DNA of 64,000 nucleotides. Source: Streptomyces sp. DH41 (GTDB lineage Bacteria; Actinomycetota; Actinomycetes; Streptomycetales; Streptomycetaceae). The notes under the pieces are model-generated. The model had not been told where the DNA came from, searched no databases, and worked only from the letters and a program-made list of their open reading frames with translations. Position numbers and translations under genes: made by a program. Below are positions 16,488 through 23,373 of the stretch, piece after piece (positions within the stretch are counted from its first letter, which is position 1; each line of letters opens with the position of its first letter). The stretch covers positions 62,001 to 126,000 of the forward strand of contig NZ_JARVKY010000010.1 of assembly GCF_029813785.1 (NCBI RefSeq). Reading direction: 5' to 3'.

Positions 16488-17102
16488 GTGGAACTGGTGG
16501 ACGGCGACATCGTCCTCAGGCCGATAAAGCTGCGCGACCAGCGGGCCTGGCGTGAGGTCAACCGGCGCAACCGCGACTGGCTGCGGCCGTGGGAGGCGAC
16601 CATCCCGCCGCCCGGGCCCGGCGGTCCGCTCACGAACCGCCCGACCTACCGCCAGATGGTGCGGCACCTCCGGTCCGAGGCCCACGCGGGCCGGATGCTG
16701 CCCTTCGTCATCGAGTACCAGGGGCGGTTGGCCGGCCAGTTGACGGTGGCCGGCATCACCTGGGGTTCGATGTGCTCCGGGCACGTCGGTTACTGGGTGG
16801 ACGAGGCGGTGGCCGGCCGCGGGGTGATGCCGACGGCCGTGGCGATGGCGGCGGACCACTGTTTCCGCACCGTCGGACTGCATCGCGTCGAGGTCTGTAT
16901 TCGCCCCGAGAACGCGCCCAGCCGCCGGGTCGTGGAGAAACTCGGATTCCGCGAGGAGGGCCTCAGGCCGCGTTATCTCCACATCGACGGAGCCTGGCGC
17001 GACCATCTCGTCTTCGCGCTCACCGCGGAAGAGGTCCCGGAGGGGTTGTTGCGGCGCTGGCGCCGGTCACGGGACCGGAGTACGCCCAACAGCGGGAATT
17101 GA
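16488..17102 (+). CDS. RimJ/RimL-type GNAT N-acetyltransferase
   Basis: A GNAT enzyme of the ribosomal-protein-serine/alanine acetyltransferase class. It shows LVDGDIVLRPIKLRDQRAW, the acetyl-CoA segment GYWVDEAVAGRGVMPTAVAM and RVEVCIRPENAPSRRVVEKL, followed by GFREEGLRPRYLHIDGAW. The real target is unknown. The GTG at 16488 has no ribosome-binding site; a CTG at 16467 overlapping the moaB stop would give LNSPSWPVELVDG and is a plausible alternative. In mycobacteria and corynebacteria a rimJ gene also stands between moeA/glp and the glpR/sepX gene. Confidence 0.88.
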   Translation: MELVDGDIVLRPIKLRDQRAWREVNRRNRDWLRPWEATIPPPGPGGPLTNRPTYRQMVRHLRSEAHAGRMLPFVIEYQGRLAGQLTVAGITWGSMCSGHVGYWVDEAVAGRGVMPTAVAMAADHCFRTVGLHRVEVCIRPENAPSRRVVEKLGFREEGLRPRYLHIDGAWRDHLVFALTAEEVPEGLLRRWRRSRDRSTPNSGN

Positions 17103-17274
17103 ATAAACGTTCGAAATTGATCGGGCTGAGACCGTCCGGAACGGATAATTTCGCAACCCTGGTAGTCGGCTGATCGCATCGGTCGCAAAAAAAGTTCGAA
17201 ATATCAGCCAGATCGTGCGACACACCGGCTCAATTGGCGGATGGCCCCACGCAAACCCCTCTACCGTGTGAGGC
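17103..17274 (+). promoter_or_regulatory. AT-richer region upstream of sepX
   Basis: This 172-bp stretch is clearly less GC-rich than its surroundings. It holds a direct repeat GTTCGAAAT at 17109-17117 and 17194-17202 (85 bp apart) and runs of A (CGCAAAAAAAG). It is the likely promoter and control region for sepX; I cannot assign -10/-35 boxes with confidence. Confidence 0.45.
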
Positions 17275-18636
17275 GTGAGCAGCAGCGGCCTCATCTACGC
17301 AGTCATCGTCGGGGCCTGGGCCGCCTACTTGGTGCCGATGTGGCTCCGTAGGCAGGACGAGCTGAACGAGGCCCGTCCGACGGAACGCTTCAGTACCGCC
17401 ATCCGGCTGCTGTCCGGACGAGCGGGTATGGAGCGCCGGTACGCCAAGGACCTGCGGTCGCGCTACGCCGACGAGGCGGAGCCCGACGCCGACGCCCCGG
17501 ACGCCGTCACCGACTCGGTGGACGTCCGGGCGTTCGCCGTGTCCAGAACCCGACGGCACACCCGGCCCGCCGCACCGCAGCAGTCCGCGGAGCGGCCCGA
17601 ACCGGCGGGCCAGGACACGAGCGGGCGCCCGCACGGCCGCAGAGCCGGGCAGTCCGGTGACCCCGGTCACTCCTCCGACCCCGGGCAGCCCTCCGACTTC
17701 GGGCAGCCCTCCGTACCGGGACAGCCCCACGGGTCCGGTGCGGCCGCGGCGCGCAAGCGCGTGCCGCAGGCCCGGCGCGCCGCCGTCTCACCGGCGGCCG
17801 CGGCCCGCGCCCGGCGCACCAAGGCACTCGCGCGCCGTCGGCGTACGACCGTGATGCTGTTCGTGGCCTTCACGCTCGGTTCGGTCGTCGCGGCGGTCGG
17901 CGGGCTCGCCTTCCTGTGGGCGCCCGGGGTGCCTGCGGTGCTGCTCAGCGCCTACATCGCCTACCTGCGTTCGCAGGAACGCCACCGGTTCGCCTTCCAG
18001 ATGGACCGGCGTCAGGCCGAGGTCGCCGCGCAGCGGCTGCGCGACGGCGACCGCCGCCCCCGCCGTCGCGCGCCCGCCGACCCCGCCGCGCCCGCCGCGC
18101 CCGCCGGCCCCGTCGGCGACCCCGACGCCGAGGAGCCGGACGACGGGCCCGAGGCGGAACTCGACGCCGGCCTGTCGGCGCTCGCCGCGGACCGGCGCGC
18201 GCTGGTGGAGCAGACCGACCACGCCGAGTGGGTCGACCAGCAGCGCGAACGCCAGCGGCGGCCGCAGGGCGACAGCTGGGACCCGGTACCGGTGCCCCTG
18301 CCCACCTACGTGACCGCACCGGTCGCCCCCCGCGCCACGCCCGACGTGGACCTCGCGGCGCCGGACGCGTGGAGCTCGGCACGCTCCAGTGCCGTCGCCG
18401 ACCAGGAGGACGCGGCGGCGGCCCCCGGGCCGGACCGCCCGGCCGCCCACGCCGAGGACCGCCCGGCCCCTCACGCCGAGGACCGCCCGGCCCCTCACGC
18501 CGAGGACCGCCCGGAGGGCCCTGGCCGCAGCGGCGCCCGCCGCGCCGCGTCCGCCCGCCGGGCCCGGGAGCGCGGCCGGACCCCGCTCTTCGACCAGTAC
18601 GAGGACGGGGACCGTCCCCGCGCGGCCAACGAGTAG
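17275..18636 (+). CDS. sepX: Cell-division membrane protein SepX (GlpR homologue)
   Basis: A 453-residue actinobacterial membrane protein. TM1 is near the N-terminus (GLIYAVIVGAWAAYLVPMWL), followed by the conserved LRRQDELNEARPTERFSTAI. After a long Pro/Ser/Gly-rich loop come two close TM helices (about 192-232) and a charged, disordered C-terminus containing three copies of an 8-residue repeat. In Streptomyces SepX is needed for hyphal cross-walls and sporulation septation; in Corynebacterium the equivalent GlpR is the membrane receptor of the gephyrin-like Glp. GTG start within GGCGTGAGC. Its position just after moeA and rimJ fits that partnership. Confidence 0.85.
   Translation: MSSSGLIYAVIVGAWAAYLVPMWLRRQDELNEARPTERFSTAIRLLSGRAGMERRYAKDLRSRYADEAEPDADAPDAVTDSVDVRAFAVSRTRRHTRPAAPQQSAERPEPAGQDTSGRPHGRRAGQSGDPGHSSDPGQPSDFGQPSVPGQPHGSGAAAARKRVPQARRAAVSPAAAARARRTKALARRRRTTVMLFVAFTLGSVVAAVGGLAFLWAPGVPAVLLSAYIAYLRSQERHRFAFQMDRRQAEVAAQRLRDGDRRPRRRAPADPAAPAAPAGPVGDPDAEEPDDGPEAELDAGLSALAADRRALVEQTDHAEWVDQQRERQRRPQGDSWDPVPVPLPTYVTAPVAPRATPDVDLAAPDAWSSARSSAVADQEDAAAAPGPDRPAAHAEDRPAPHAEDRPAPHAEDRPEGPGRSGARRAASARRARERGRTPLFDQYEDGDRPRAANE
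18448..18519 (+). repeat. 24-bp in-frame tandem repeat in the sepX tail
   Basis: Three copies encode HAEDRPAP, HAEDRPAP and HAEDRPEG; the last diverges at its end. The unit is a whole number of codons, so slippage would lengthen or shorten the cytoplasmic tail without a frameshift. Confidence 0.85.
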
Positions 18637-18662
18637 TCCCAGGTGGTCCCCGGAACCGATTT

Positions 18663-18690
18663 TTGAGCTGGCCGGTCGGGGTGCTAAAGT
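18663..18690 (+). promoter_or_regulatory. Candidate sigma-70-type promoter of the tRNA gene
   Basis: TTGAGC (18663-18668) and TAAAGT (18685-18690), 16 nt apart, end 14 nt before the tRNA. The spacing is close to consensus and the site lies exactly where a tRNA promoter is expected. Confidence 0.5.
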
Positions 18691-18704
18691 TTCACTCGTT
18701 GCAA

Positions 18705-18778
18705 GGGCCTGTGGCGCAGTCTGGTAGCGCACCTCGTTCGCATCGAGGGGGTCTGGGGTTCAAATCCCCACAGGTCCA
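18705..18778 (+). tRNA. tRNA-Ala, anticodon CGC
   Basis: A full cloverleaf can be drawn: acceptor GGGCCTG with CAGGTCC, D-arm GCGC...GCGC, anticodon stem CCTCG with CGAGG around TTCGCAT (anticodon CGC at 34-36), and T-arm TGGGG-TTCAAAT-CCCCA. The acceptor contains the G3:U70 pair that defines alanine tRNAs. The discriminator is A, and CCA is not encoded. It decodes GCG, one of the commonest alanine codons here. Confidence 0.97.
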
Positions 18779-18791
18779 CGCACATTGACGG

Positions 18792-18824
18792 GATCCCGTT
18801 CGATCATCACGATCGAACGGGATC
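18792..18824 (+). terminator. Terminator after tRNA-Ala, perfect 14-bp stem
   Basis: GATCCCGTTCGATC and GATCGAACGGGATC pair perfectly around ATCAC and are followed by TTCGTCGTTT. It begins 13 nt after the tRNA. Confidence 0.9.
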
Positions 18825-19011
18825 TTCGTCGTTTGCGGGAGAGTGTCCCGTAAGGCAAGGCCGTCCGTACGGCCGCCCGTAAGACAGCCCCGCAGGGCCG
18901 CAACGAATCCGTGACCGGACGTCGGGCAACCTTCACTGTTACCGGTGGGTCACCTGGGCACGGTGTCACCGCAGTGGTGCCGTCCTGTCGTCTGGGGAAC
19001 GGAAGAGAACC

Positions 19012-20766
19012 ATGAGACGTAGCTCCCTGCGCACGCAGTGGGCTCACACGGCCGTGGCCGGGGTGGCCGCCGCGGGACTCGCCACGGTCGGACTGGCCAC
19101 GGTCGGACTCGCCGGTGTCGCGCAGGCGGAGGAGGGCCAGACGCCCCTCCCCGTCACCATCACCGGTCCGGACAAGGTGGACCTGGCGCTGGACGGGGCC
19201 GAGGACGAGCCCGGGAGGCCGCAGATCAGCCTGGGGCTCACCGGTCCCGGGGAGTACGACCCGGACAGCGACACGGACCCGGAGCCGGTCCCGAACAACG
19301 GCTACAGCGTCACCATCGACGCCACCGCCCTCAAGGGCTTCGCCGAGGTCGGCCTGCCGCCGTCGTGCGAGGCGGACGGCGGCCTGATCGCCGTCTGCAA
19401 CAGCAGCAGCCTCTATCCCGGTGACTCGTACAACCCGAGCTGGAGCATCCGCCTCGACCTGTTGGACACCGCCGGGGCCGGGGACTTCGGCAAGGTCAAG
19501 GTGACCGGCGCGGGCGAGGGCCTGGCGTTCAACGAGCACACCGTCGACGTACTGGTCGGCGGACCGGAGCTGCTGAAGAAGAAGCTCCCCGCCGAACCCG
19601 AGGGCTTCCGGGCCGGTGACACCTACGACGCCCCGCTCGGCTTCCGCAACGTCGGCAGCATGTCGGCCGACGGCGTCGTCCTGCGCTTCGGCGGCACGCG
19701 CGGCCTGTCCTTCCCCGACTCGTACGACAACTGCTCGTACGCGGAGGAGAACAAGGACGACCTGATCCGCTATCAGAAGATCGCCCTGTGCACGTTCGAG
19801 GGCGAGTTCCTGCCGGACACGGCCTACGAACTGAGTGAGCCGGTCAAGGTGAAGACCGCGGACTTCGCGCTCGGCGACATCTTCCACTACGGCTTCGACG
19901 CGGTCGGCGCCAAGGAGGCCGGTGCGCTGCGGGCGGACGCCGACTACCGCGAGGGCTCCGGCCGGACGCTGACCCTCGAGCCGGTCGAGGGCGGCTCCGC
20001 CGGCGACTACGAGAAGTACGCCGAGATCGGCCTGGCGACGCGGAACACCTACGACCTCGACCTCACCGGTGCGCGCGTCGCGGGCGAGCAGGGCGAGACC
20101 GTCACGGTCGACGTCGCCCTGAGCAACCACGGGCCCGCCTGGATCGGGGCGCTCCGCTCGGGCGGTGAGCCGCTGGACTTCACCGTGCAGGTCCCGGAGG
20201 GCGCCAGCGTGGTGGACAGCCCCTGCCGCCCCGTGAACGACGGAGCCACGTCCGAGTACCGCTGCTCGGCGGACACCCCGTTCCTCGAGGACGACCGGCG
20301 CACCTTCAGTTTCCAGCTGCGTATCGACGAGGTGGTCGCGGGCGCCAAGGGCAAGATCGCGCTCCCGGAGTGGGACGACCCCCGGGAGGGCAACCCGTCC
20401 AACGACGCCGGCTGGATCGTGCTGAACGGCACGGGTGACGAGGAGACGCCGGGTGACACCGGTGGCGCGACCGGCGGGGCCGACGGTGGCGCCACCGTCG
20501 GCCCCGGCACCGCCGGCGGCTCGGGCACCACGGGCGGCACTGACACGACCGGCGGCTCGGCTTCCACCGGCGGGTCCACCGGTGGTTCCACCGGCGGCAC
20601 GACCGGCGGTGAGTCCCCCCAGGGCGGCCAGGACACCGAGGGCGGCCTGCTGGCCTCCACCGGCTCCACGGCGCTGCTCGTCTCGGCCGGCGCGGCACTG
20701 GCGCTGGCCGCGGGCGGTGTGCTGTTCGCCGTCTCACGCCGCCGCAGGGCGAGTGACGCGGTCTGA
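19012..20766 (+). CDS. Secreted cell-wall protein with LAxTG sortase signal
   Basis: A 584-residue surface protein. It has a signal peptide with a duplicated GLATV core and cleavage likely after AQA. The body (about 40-470) is made of beta-rich CARDB/DUF11-like modules (VDVALSNHGPAWIG, VKVTGAGEGLAFNEHTVDVL) with paired Cys. A Gly/Thr/Ser-rich wall-spanning stalk (about 480-540) is followed by LASTG, a hydrophobic helix and RRRR. LAxTG is the motif of the class E sortases known to anchor chaplins in Streptomyces. No sortase is encoded nearby, so a remote enzyme must process it. GGAAGAGAACC precedes the ATG. The function of the body is unknown. Confidence 0.85.
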   Translation: MRRSSLRTQWAHTAVAGVAAAGLATVGLATVGLAGVAQAEEGQTPLPVTITGPDKVDLALDGAEDEPGRPQISLGLTGPGEYDPDSDTDPEPVPNNGYSVTIDATALKGFAEVGLPPSCEADGGLIAVCNSSSLYPGDSYNPSWSIRLDLLDTAGAGDFGKVKVTGAGEGLAFNEHTVDVLVGGPELLKKKLPAEPEGFRAGDTYDAPLGFRNVGSMSADGVVLRFGGTRGLSFPDSYDNCSYAEENKDDLIRYQKIALCTFEGEFLPDTAYELSEPVKVKTADFALGDIFHYGFDAVGAKEAGALRADADYREGSGRTLTLEPVEGGSAGDYEKYAEIGLATRNTYDLDLTGARVAGEQGETVTVDVALSNHGPAWIGALRSGGEPLDFTVQVPEGASVVDSPCRPVNDGATSEYRCSADTPFLEDDRRTFSFQLRIDEVVAGAKGKIALPEWDDPREGNPSNDAGWIVLNGTGDEETPGDTGGATGGADGGATVGPGTAGGSGTTGGTDTTGGSASTGGSTGGSTGGTTGGESPQGGQDTEGGLLASTGSTALLVSAGAALALAAGGVLFAVSRRRRASDAV

Positions 20767-20801
20767 CGACACGTACATCGACTGCCGACGTCGATGACCG
20801 A

Positions 20802-20840
20802 AGGGCCCCGGGGACGCCGTCTCGCCGTCCTCGGGGCCCT
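20802..20840. terminator. Strong hairpin terminator between convergent genes
   Basis: AGGGCCCCGGGGACG pairs with CGTCCTCGGGGCCCT (one G-U pair) around a 9-nt loop, then TTG. It serves the LAxTG gene and possibly the convergent GNAT gene. Confidence 0.85.
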
Positions 20841-20857
20841 TTGCCGAGCCGCCGACC

Positions 20858-20897
20858 GCGCCTACGAGTGCCTATCAGTGCCTACCCGTGCCTACGG
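20858..20897. repeat. 10-bp tandem repeat carrying the GNAT stop codon
   Basis: Four units GCGCCTACGA, GTGCCTATCA, GTGCCTACCC and GTGCCTACGG. On the minus strand each unit contains TAG, and the first TAG met (20892-20894) is the stop codon of the GNAT gene. Confidence 0.8.
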
Positions 20898-21377
20898 GAC
20901 CTGGAGGGCCTTCGCGTAGCAGAGGCTTTCCTCGTGGAAGCGGTAGTAGCCGAACTTCCCGCACGGCTCGTAGCCGCTGGAGGTGTACAGGGCCACGGCC
21001 TCCGGCTGCTTGGTGCCGGTCTCCAGCACCATGCGGGTCCGGCCCGCCGCGCGGGCGTCCTCCTCCAGGGCGGCCAGGATGCGCCGGGCCAGTCCTCGGC
21101 CGCGCACCTGCTCGATCACGAACATCCGCTTGAGTTCGGCGTCCCCGTCGAGATTGCCCTCGTCGTTGGCGTCCTGACCGCGCCAGCCGCCGGAGGCGAC
21201 CGGGACGTCGTTCTCGTCGTACGCGATGAGGTACAGGCCGTTCGGCGGCGCGAAGTCGGACGGGTCCAGGTGCGTGGCGTCGCCGCCGTCGCCGTAGCGG
21301 ACGTCGTACTCGGCCTGGACCTCGTCGTTCAGTTTCACGGCGTCGGGGTGGTCGAAGGGGACCCGGCGTATGTTCAT
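20892..21377 (-). CDS. GNAT family acetyltransferase
   Basis: A 161-residue GNAT protein: start MNIRRVPFDHPDAVKL, a central sheet LYLIAYDENDVPVASGGWRG, the acetyl-CoA loop ELKRMFVIEQVRGRGLARR, then TRMVLETGTKQPEAVALY and a C-terminal YEPCGKFGYYRF. AGGAAGC precedes the ATG. The substrate is unknown. It is monocistronic, convergent with the LAxTG gene. Confidence 0.88.
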   Translation of the reverse strand: MNIRRVPFDHPDAVKLNDEVQAEYDVRYGDGGDATHLDPSDFAPPNGLYLIAYDENDVPVASGGWRGQDANDEGNLDGDAELKRMFVIEQVRGRGLARRILAALEEDARAAGRTRMVLETGTKQPEAVALYTSSGYEPCGKFGYYRFHEESLCYAKALQVP

Positions 21378-21438
21378 GCTTCCTACCGTTGATCGATGCG
21401 CTGTCTGGAGTGGAGCATCGTCCAGTGTGCCGGTACCG

Positions 21439-21636
21439 CTACCGCTCCCTGCGGCTCCGGCAGAGTGGGCAGCGGCACGGTGGCCACGTCAGGGAGTCGG
21501 GGATCCAGTCGGGGTCGCCGCCACCGGTGTAGGCGCGCTCCTTGGTCCGGCTGCTCTCGCCTCCCTCCCGGGTGACTCGGTATGTGCTGATCGTCAGGCG
21601 GGACCTGCCCGGTTCGGGCGGGGTTCCGGCGTTCAC
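21439..21636 (-). CDS. Small cysteine-containing protein of the GntR-linked set
   Basis: A 65-residue frame with the segment LTISTYRVTREGG and a C-terminus WPPCRCPLCRSRRER holding a CxCxxC cluster. I recognise this YRVTREG...WPPCxCPxC layout from small Streptomyces proteins of unknown function found beside GntR regulators. The GTG at 21636 overlaps the stop of a 21-codon frame that itself starts on the stop of the 108-residue gene upstream, so the true N-terminus may come from that frame through a frameshift. Confidence 0.55.
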   Translation of the reverse strand: MNAGTPPEPGRSRLTISTYRVTREGGESSRTKERAYTGGGDPDWIPDSLTWPPCRCPLCRSRRER

Positions 21637-21698
21637 GCCTGGCCTGCCTCGGTGGACCGTGTGGTGTCGAGCCCGGTGCGCTCGGGTGACGTGCGCAT
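21633..21698 (-). CDS. 21-codon frame linking two small genes
   Basis: ATG overlaps the preceding stop (TGATG), and the frame MRTSPERTGLDTTRSTEAGQA ends in TGA inside the next GTG (GTGA). It could be a real coupled leader, or the true 5' end of the following gene separated from it by a one-base frameshift. Confidence 0.3.
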   Translation of the reverse strand: MRTSPERTGLDTTRSTEAGQA

Positions 21699-22024
21699 CA
21701 GGCGGCCCTCTTCGCGCCGATCACGTGCCGGTCCAGGTCGAGACCGAAGTCGGCGGCGATGACGAGAGTGAGTCGGCGGCGGCGCCGGCGTGCACGTTCA
21801 CGTGCGTGCTCGCAGGCGACGACGTAGGGGCGTACGAGGATCGCCGCCGCGCCGTCGAGAGGGTGGTCCGCGCCGTACGGGGAGCGGGGGAGCGGGAGGC
21901 GGGGCGCGCCGGTATGGGCGTCGTTGGTGTGCGGAGGGACGGTGCGGGTGCTCGCCCGTCGTTGCCCGGTGGCGGGCAGCAGCAGGGGCAGAGCCCAGAG
22001 AAGGAACGCGTGGATAATGCTCAT
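21698..22024 (-). CDS. Small conserved Streptomyces protein (108 aa), GntR-linked
   Basis: It begins MSIIHAFLLWALPLLLPATG, a hydrophobic N-terminus that may be a membrane anchor or signal. It continues with a short Pro/Thr-rich region, then LDGAAAILVRPYVVACEHAR, an Arg-rich run and LVIAADFGLDLDRHVIG. Many Streptomyces genomes carry proteins with this layout (hydrophobic start, LVRPYVVA, D-rich end) beside GntR-type regulators; no function is established that I know of. The ribosome-binding site AAGGAG 9 nt before the ATG is strong. It is divergent from the GntR gene. Confidence 0.7.
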   Translation of the reverse strand: MSIIHAFLLWALPLLLPATGQRRASTRTVPPHTNDAHTGAPRLPLPRSPYGADHPLDGAAAILVRPYVVACEHARERARRRRRRLTLVIAADFGLDLDRHVIGAKRAA

Positions 22025-22113
22025 TGTTGTCAGCTCCTTTGTAGCTGGCGGCCATGCCCCCGGACGTTCGCCGCGTCGCGGGGGTCTTTGCGTGAGGGAG
22101 AGCGTAGCGTGAC

Positions 22114-22157
22114 TTGTCAGGTGGTGGCATGTGTTGTCAGGTGGCTGCATATGACAA
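22114..22157. promoter_or_regulatory. Tandem 20-bp repeat and dyad, probable GntR operator
   Basis: Two adjacent 20-bp units (22114-22133, 22134-22153; 17/20 identical) both start TTGTCAGGTGG. The second TTGTCA is mirrored by TGACAA at 22152-22157 (TTGTCA-N12-TGACAA). The site lies midway between the 108-residue gene and the GntR gene. Confidence 0.6.
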
Positions 22158-22190
22158 AAGGCATCGTCGTAGGTTCAATAAGGTCGTTAG

Positions 22191-22463
22191 GTGACCGTTG
22201 ACCTCGAAGGACCCGAGCCCCTGTACGAGCAGATCGCCGCGATACTCGCCGCCCGGATCGCCGACGGAACCTACGCACCCCGCCGCAGGGTCCCCTCGGA
22301 GGCGGGCATCTGCGAGGAGTTCAACGTGTCCCGCCCGACAGCGCGGGCGGCCCTGCAGCTCCTCGGTGAGCGCGGCCTGATCATGACGGTGCGGGGGAAG
22401 GGCTCGTTCGTCGTCGAGTCGCCTGCAGAGGGTTCCCGGGGCGACACACCCTCCACCCCCTGA
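22191..22463 (+). CDS. Short GntR-family DNA-binding regulator
   Basis: A 90-residue protein that is nearly all winged helix-turn-helix: PLYEQIAAILAARIADGTYA, RRVPSEAGICEEFNVSRPTA and RGLIMTVRGKGSFVVE. It lacks the effector-binding domain of full-length GntR proteins, so it may act as a simple repressor. GTG start with AAGG 7 nt upstream. The divergent small genes and the dyad between them are its likely targets. Confidence 0.9.
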   Translation: MTVDLEGPEPLYEQIAAILAARIADGTYAPRRRVPSEAGICEEFNVSRPTARAALQLLGERGLIMTVRGKGSFVVESPAEGSRGDTPSTP

Positions 22464-22513
22464 CTCCGCCGTCGCCGGGCGGGGCCCGGTGCGGCGGCAG
22501 GTATCGTGCCCTG

Positions 22514-23317
22514 GTGCTCACCGTGACCTCCGTAAATGTGAACGGTCTGCGCGCCGCCGCGAAGAAGGGCTTCGTGGAGTGGCTCGCCGACACCTCCGCC
22601 GACGTGCTGTGCCTCCAGGAGGTGCGGGCCGAGCCCCAGCAGCTGCCGGAACACGTCCGCACGCCCGAGGGCTGGCACGTGACGCACGCCCCCGCCGCCG
22701 CCAAGGGCCGCGCCGGGGTCTCCCTCTACAGTCGCCGCGAGCCCGACCGGGTCCAGGTGGGTTTCGGCTCGACGGAGTTCGACAGCAGTGGCCGGTACGT
22801 CGAGGCGGACCTGCCCGGTGTGACGGTCGCCTCCCTCTACCTGCCCTCCGGCGAGGTCGGCACCGAGCGCCAGGACGAGAAGGTCCGCTTCATGGGCGAG
22901 TTCCTCGGCTACCTCAAGGAACTGCGCGAGCGGGCTGCCGCCGACGGGCGCGAGGTCGTCGTCTGCGGCGACTGGAACATCGCGCACCGCGAGGCCGACC
23001 TGAAGAACTGGCGCGCGAACAAGAAGAACTCCGGCTTCCTCCCGGAGGAGCGGGAGTGGCTGAGCCGGGTCCTCGATCCGGCCGAGGGGGGTTACGTCGA
23101 CGTCGTACGCGCCCTGCACCCGGACGTCGAGGGGCCGTACTCGTGGTGGTCGTACCGGGGGCGGGCCTTCGACAATGACAGTGGATGGAGGATCGACCTT
23201 CACGCCGCCACCCCGGGCCTGGCCGCCAAGGCCGTCAAGGGGTACGTCGAGCGCGCCGCGACGCACGCCGAGCGCTGGTCCGACCACGCGCCGGTCACGG
23301 TGGTCTACGACCGTTGA
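22514..23317 (+). CDS. xthA: Exodeoxyribonuclease III / AP endonuclease
   Basis: A 267-residue Mg2+-dependent EEP-fold nuclease of base-excision repair. Motifs in order: SVNVNGLRAA, CLQEVRAEP (metal Glu), YLPSGEV, CGDWNIAHREADLKNW, SWWSYRGRAFDNDSGWRIDL and SDHAPVTV (catalytic Asp-His). GTG start; only 50 bp from the GntR gene, but an unrelated function. A 20-bp tandem repeat begins at its stop codon. Confidence 0.92.
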   Translation: MLTVTSVNVNGLRAAAKKGFVEWLADTSADVLCLQEVRAEPQQLPEHVRTPEGWHVTHAPAAAKGRAGVSLYSRREPDRVQVGFGSTEFDSSGRYVEADLPGVTVASLYLPSGEVGTERQDEKVRFMGEFLGYLKELRERAAADGREVVVCGDWNIAHREADLKNWRANKKNSGFLPEEREWLSRVLDPAEGGYVDVVRALHPDVEGPYSWWSYRGRAFDNDSGWRIDLHAATPGLAAKAVKGYVERAATHAERWSDHAPVTVVYDR

Positions 23318-23373
23318 GCCCCTGGTCCGCCCGCTGAGCCCCTGGTCGGCCCGCTGAGCCCTTGGTCGGCCGC
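23315..23373. repeat. 20-bp tandem repeat starting at the xthA stop codon
   Basis: Units TGAGCCCCTGGTCCGCCCGC, TGAGCCCCTGGTCGGCCCGC and a 19-bp TGAGCCCTTGGTCGGCCGC. The first TGA is the xthA stop; the array ends at the stop codon of the convergent MerR gene. Confidence 0.85.

Noticed and set aside
18705..18778. tRNA-Ala as an integration site of a mobile element
   Set aside because: No integrase, no displaced 3' tRNA fragment and no composition change beside it; a normal terminator follows directly.
21439..22463. Remnant of an integrative conjugative element at the GntR/small-gene set
   Set aside because: No integrase, replication, transfer or attachment sequences nearby; only the GntR and small proteins recall such elements.
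23315..23373. Arrays of short repeats as CRISPR
   Set aside because: Units are 9-20 bp, head to tail without unique spacers, and no cas genes are present.
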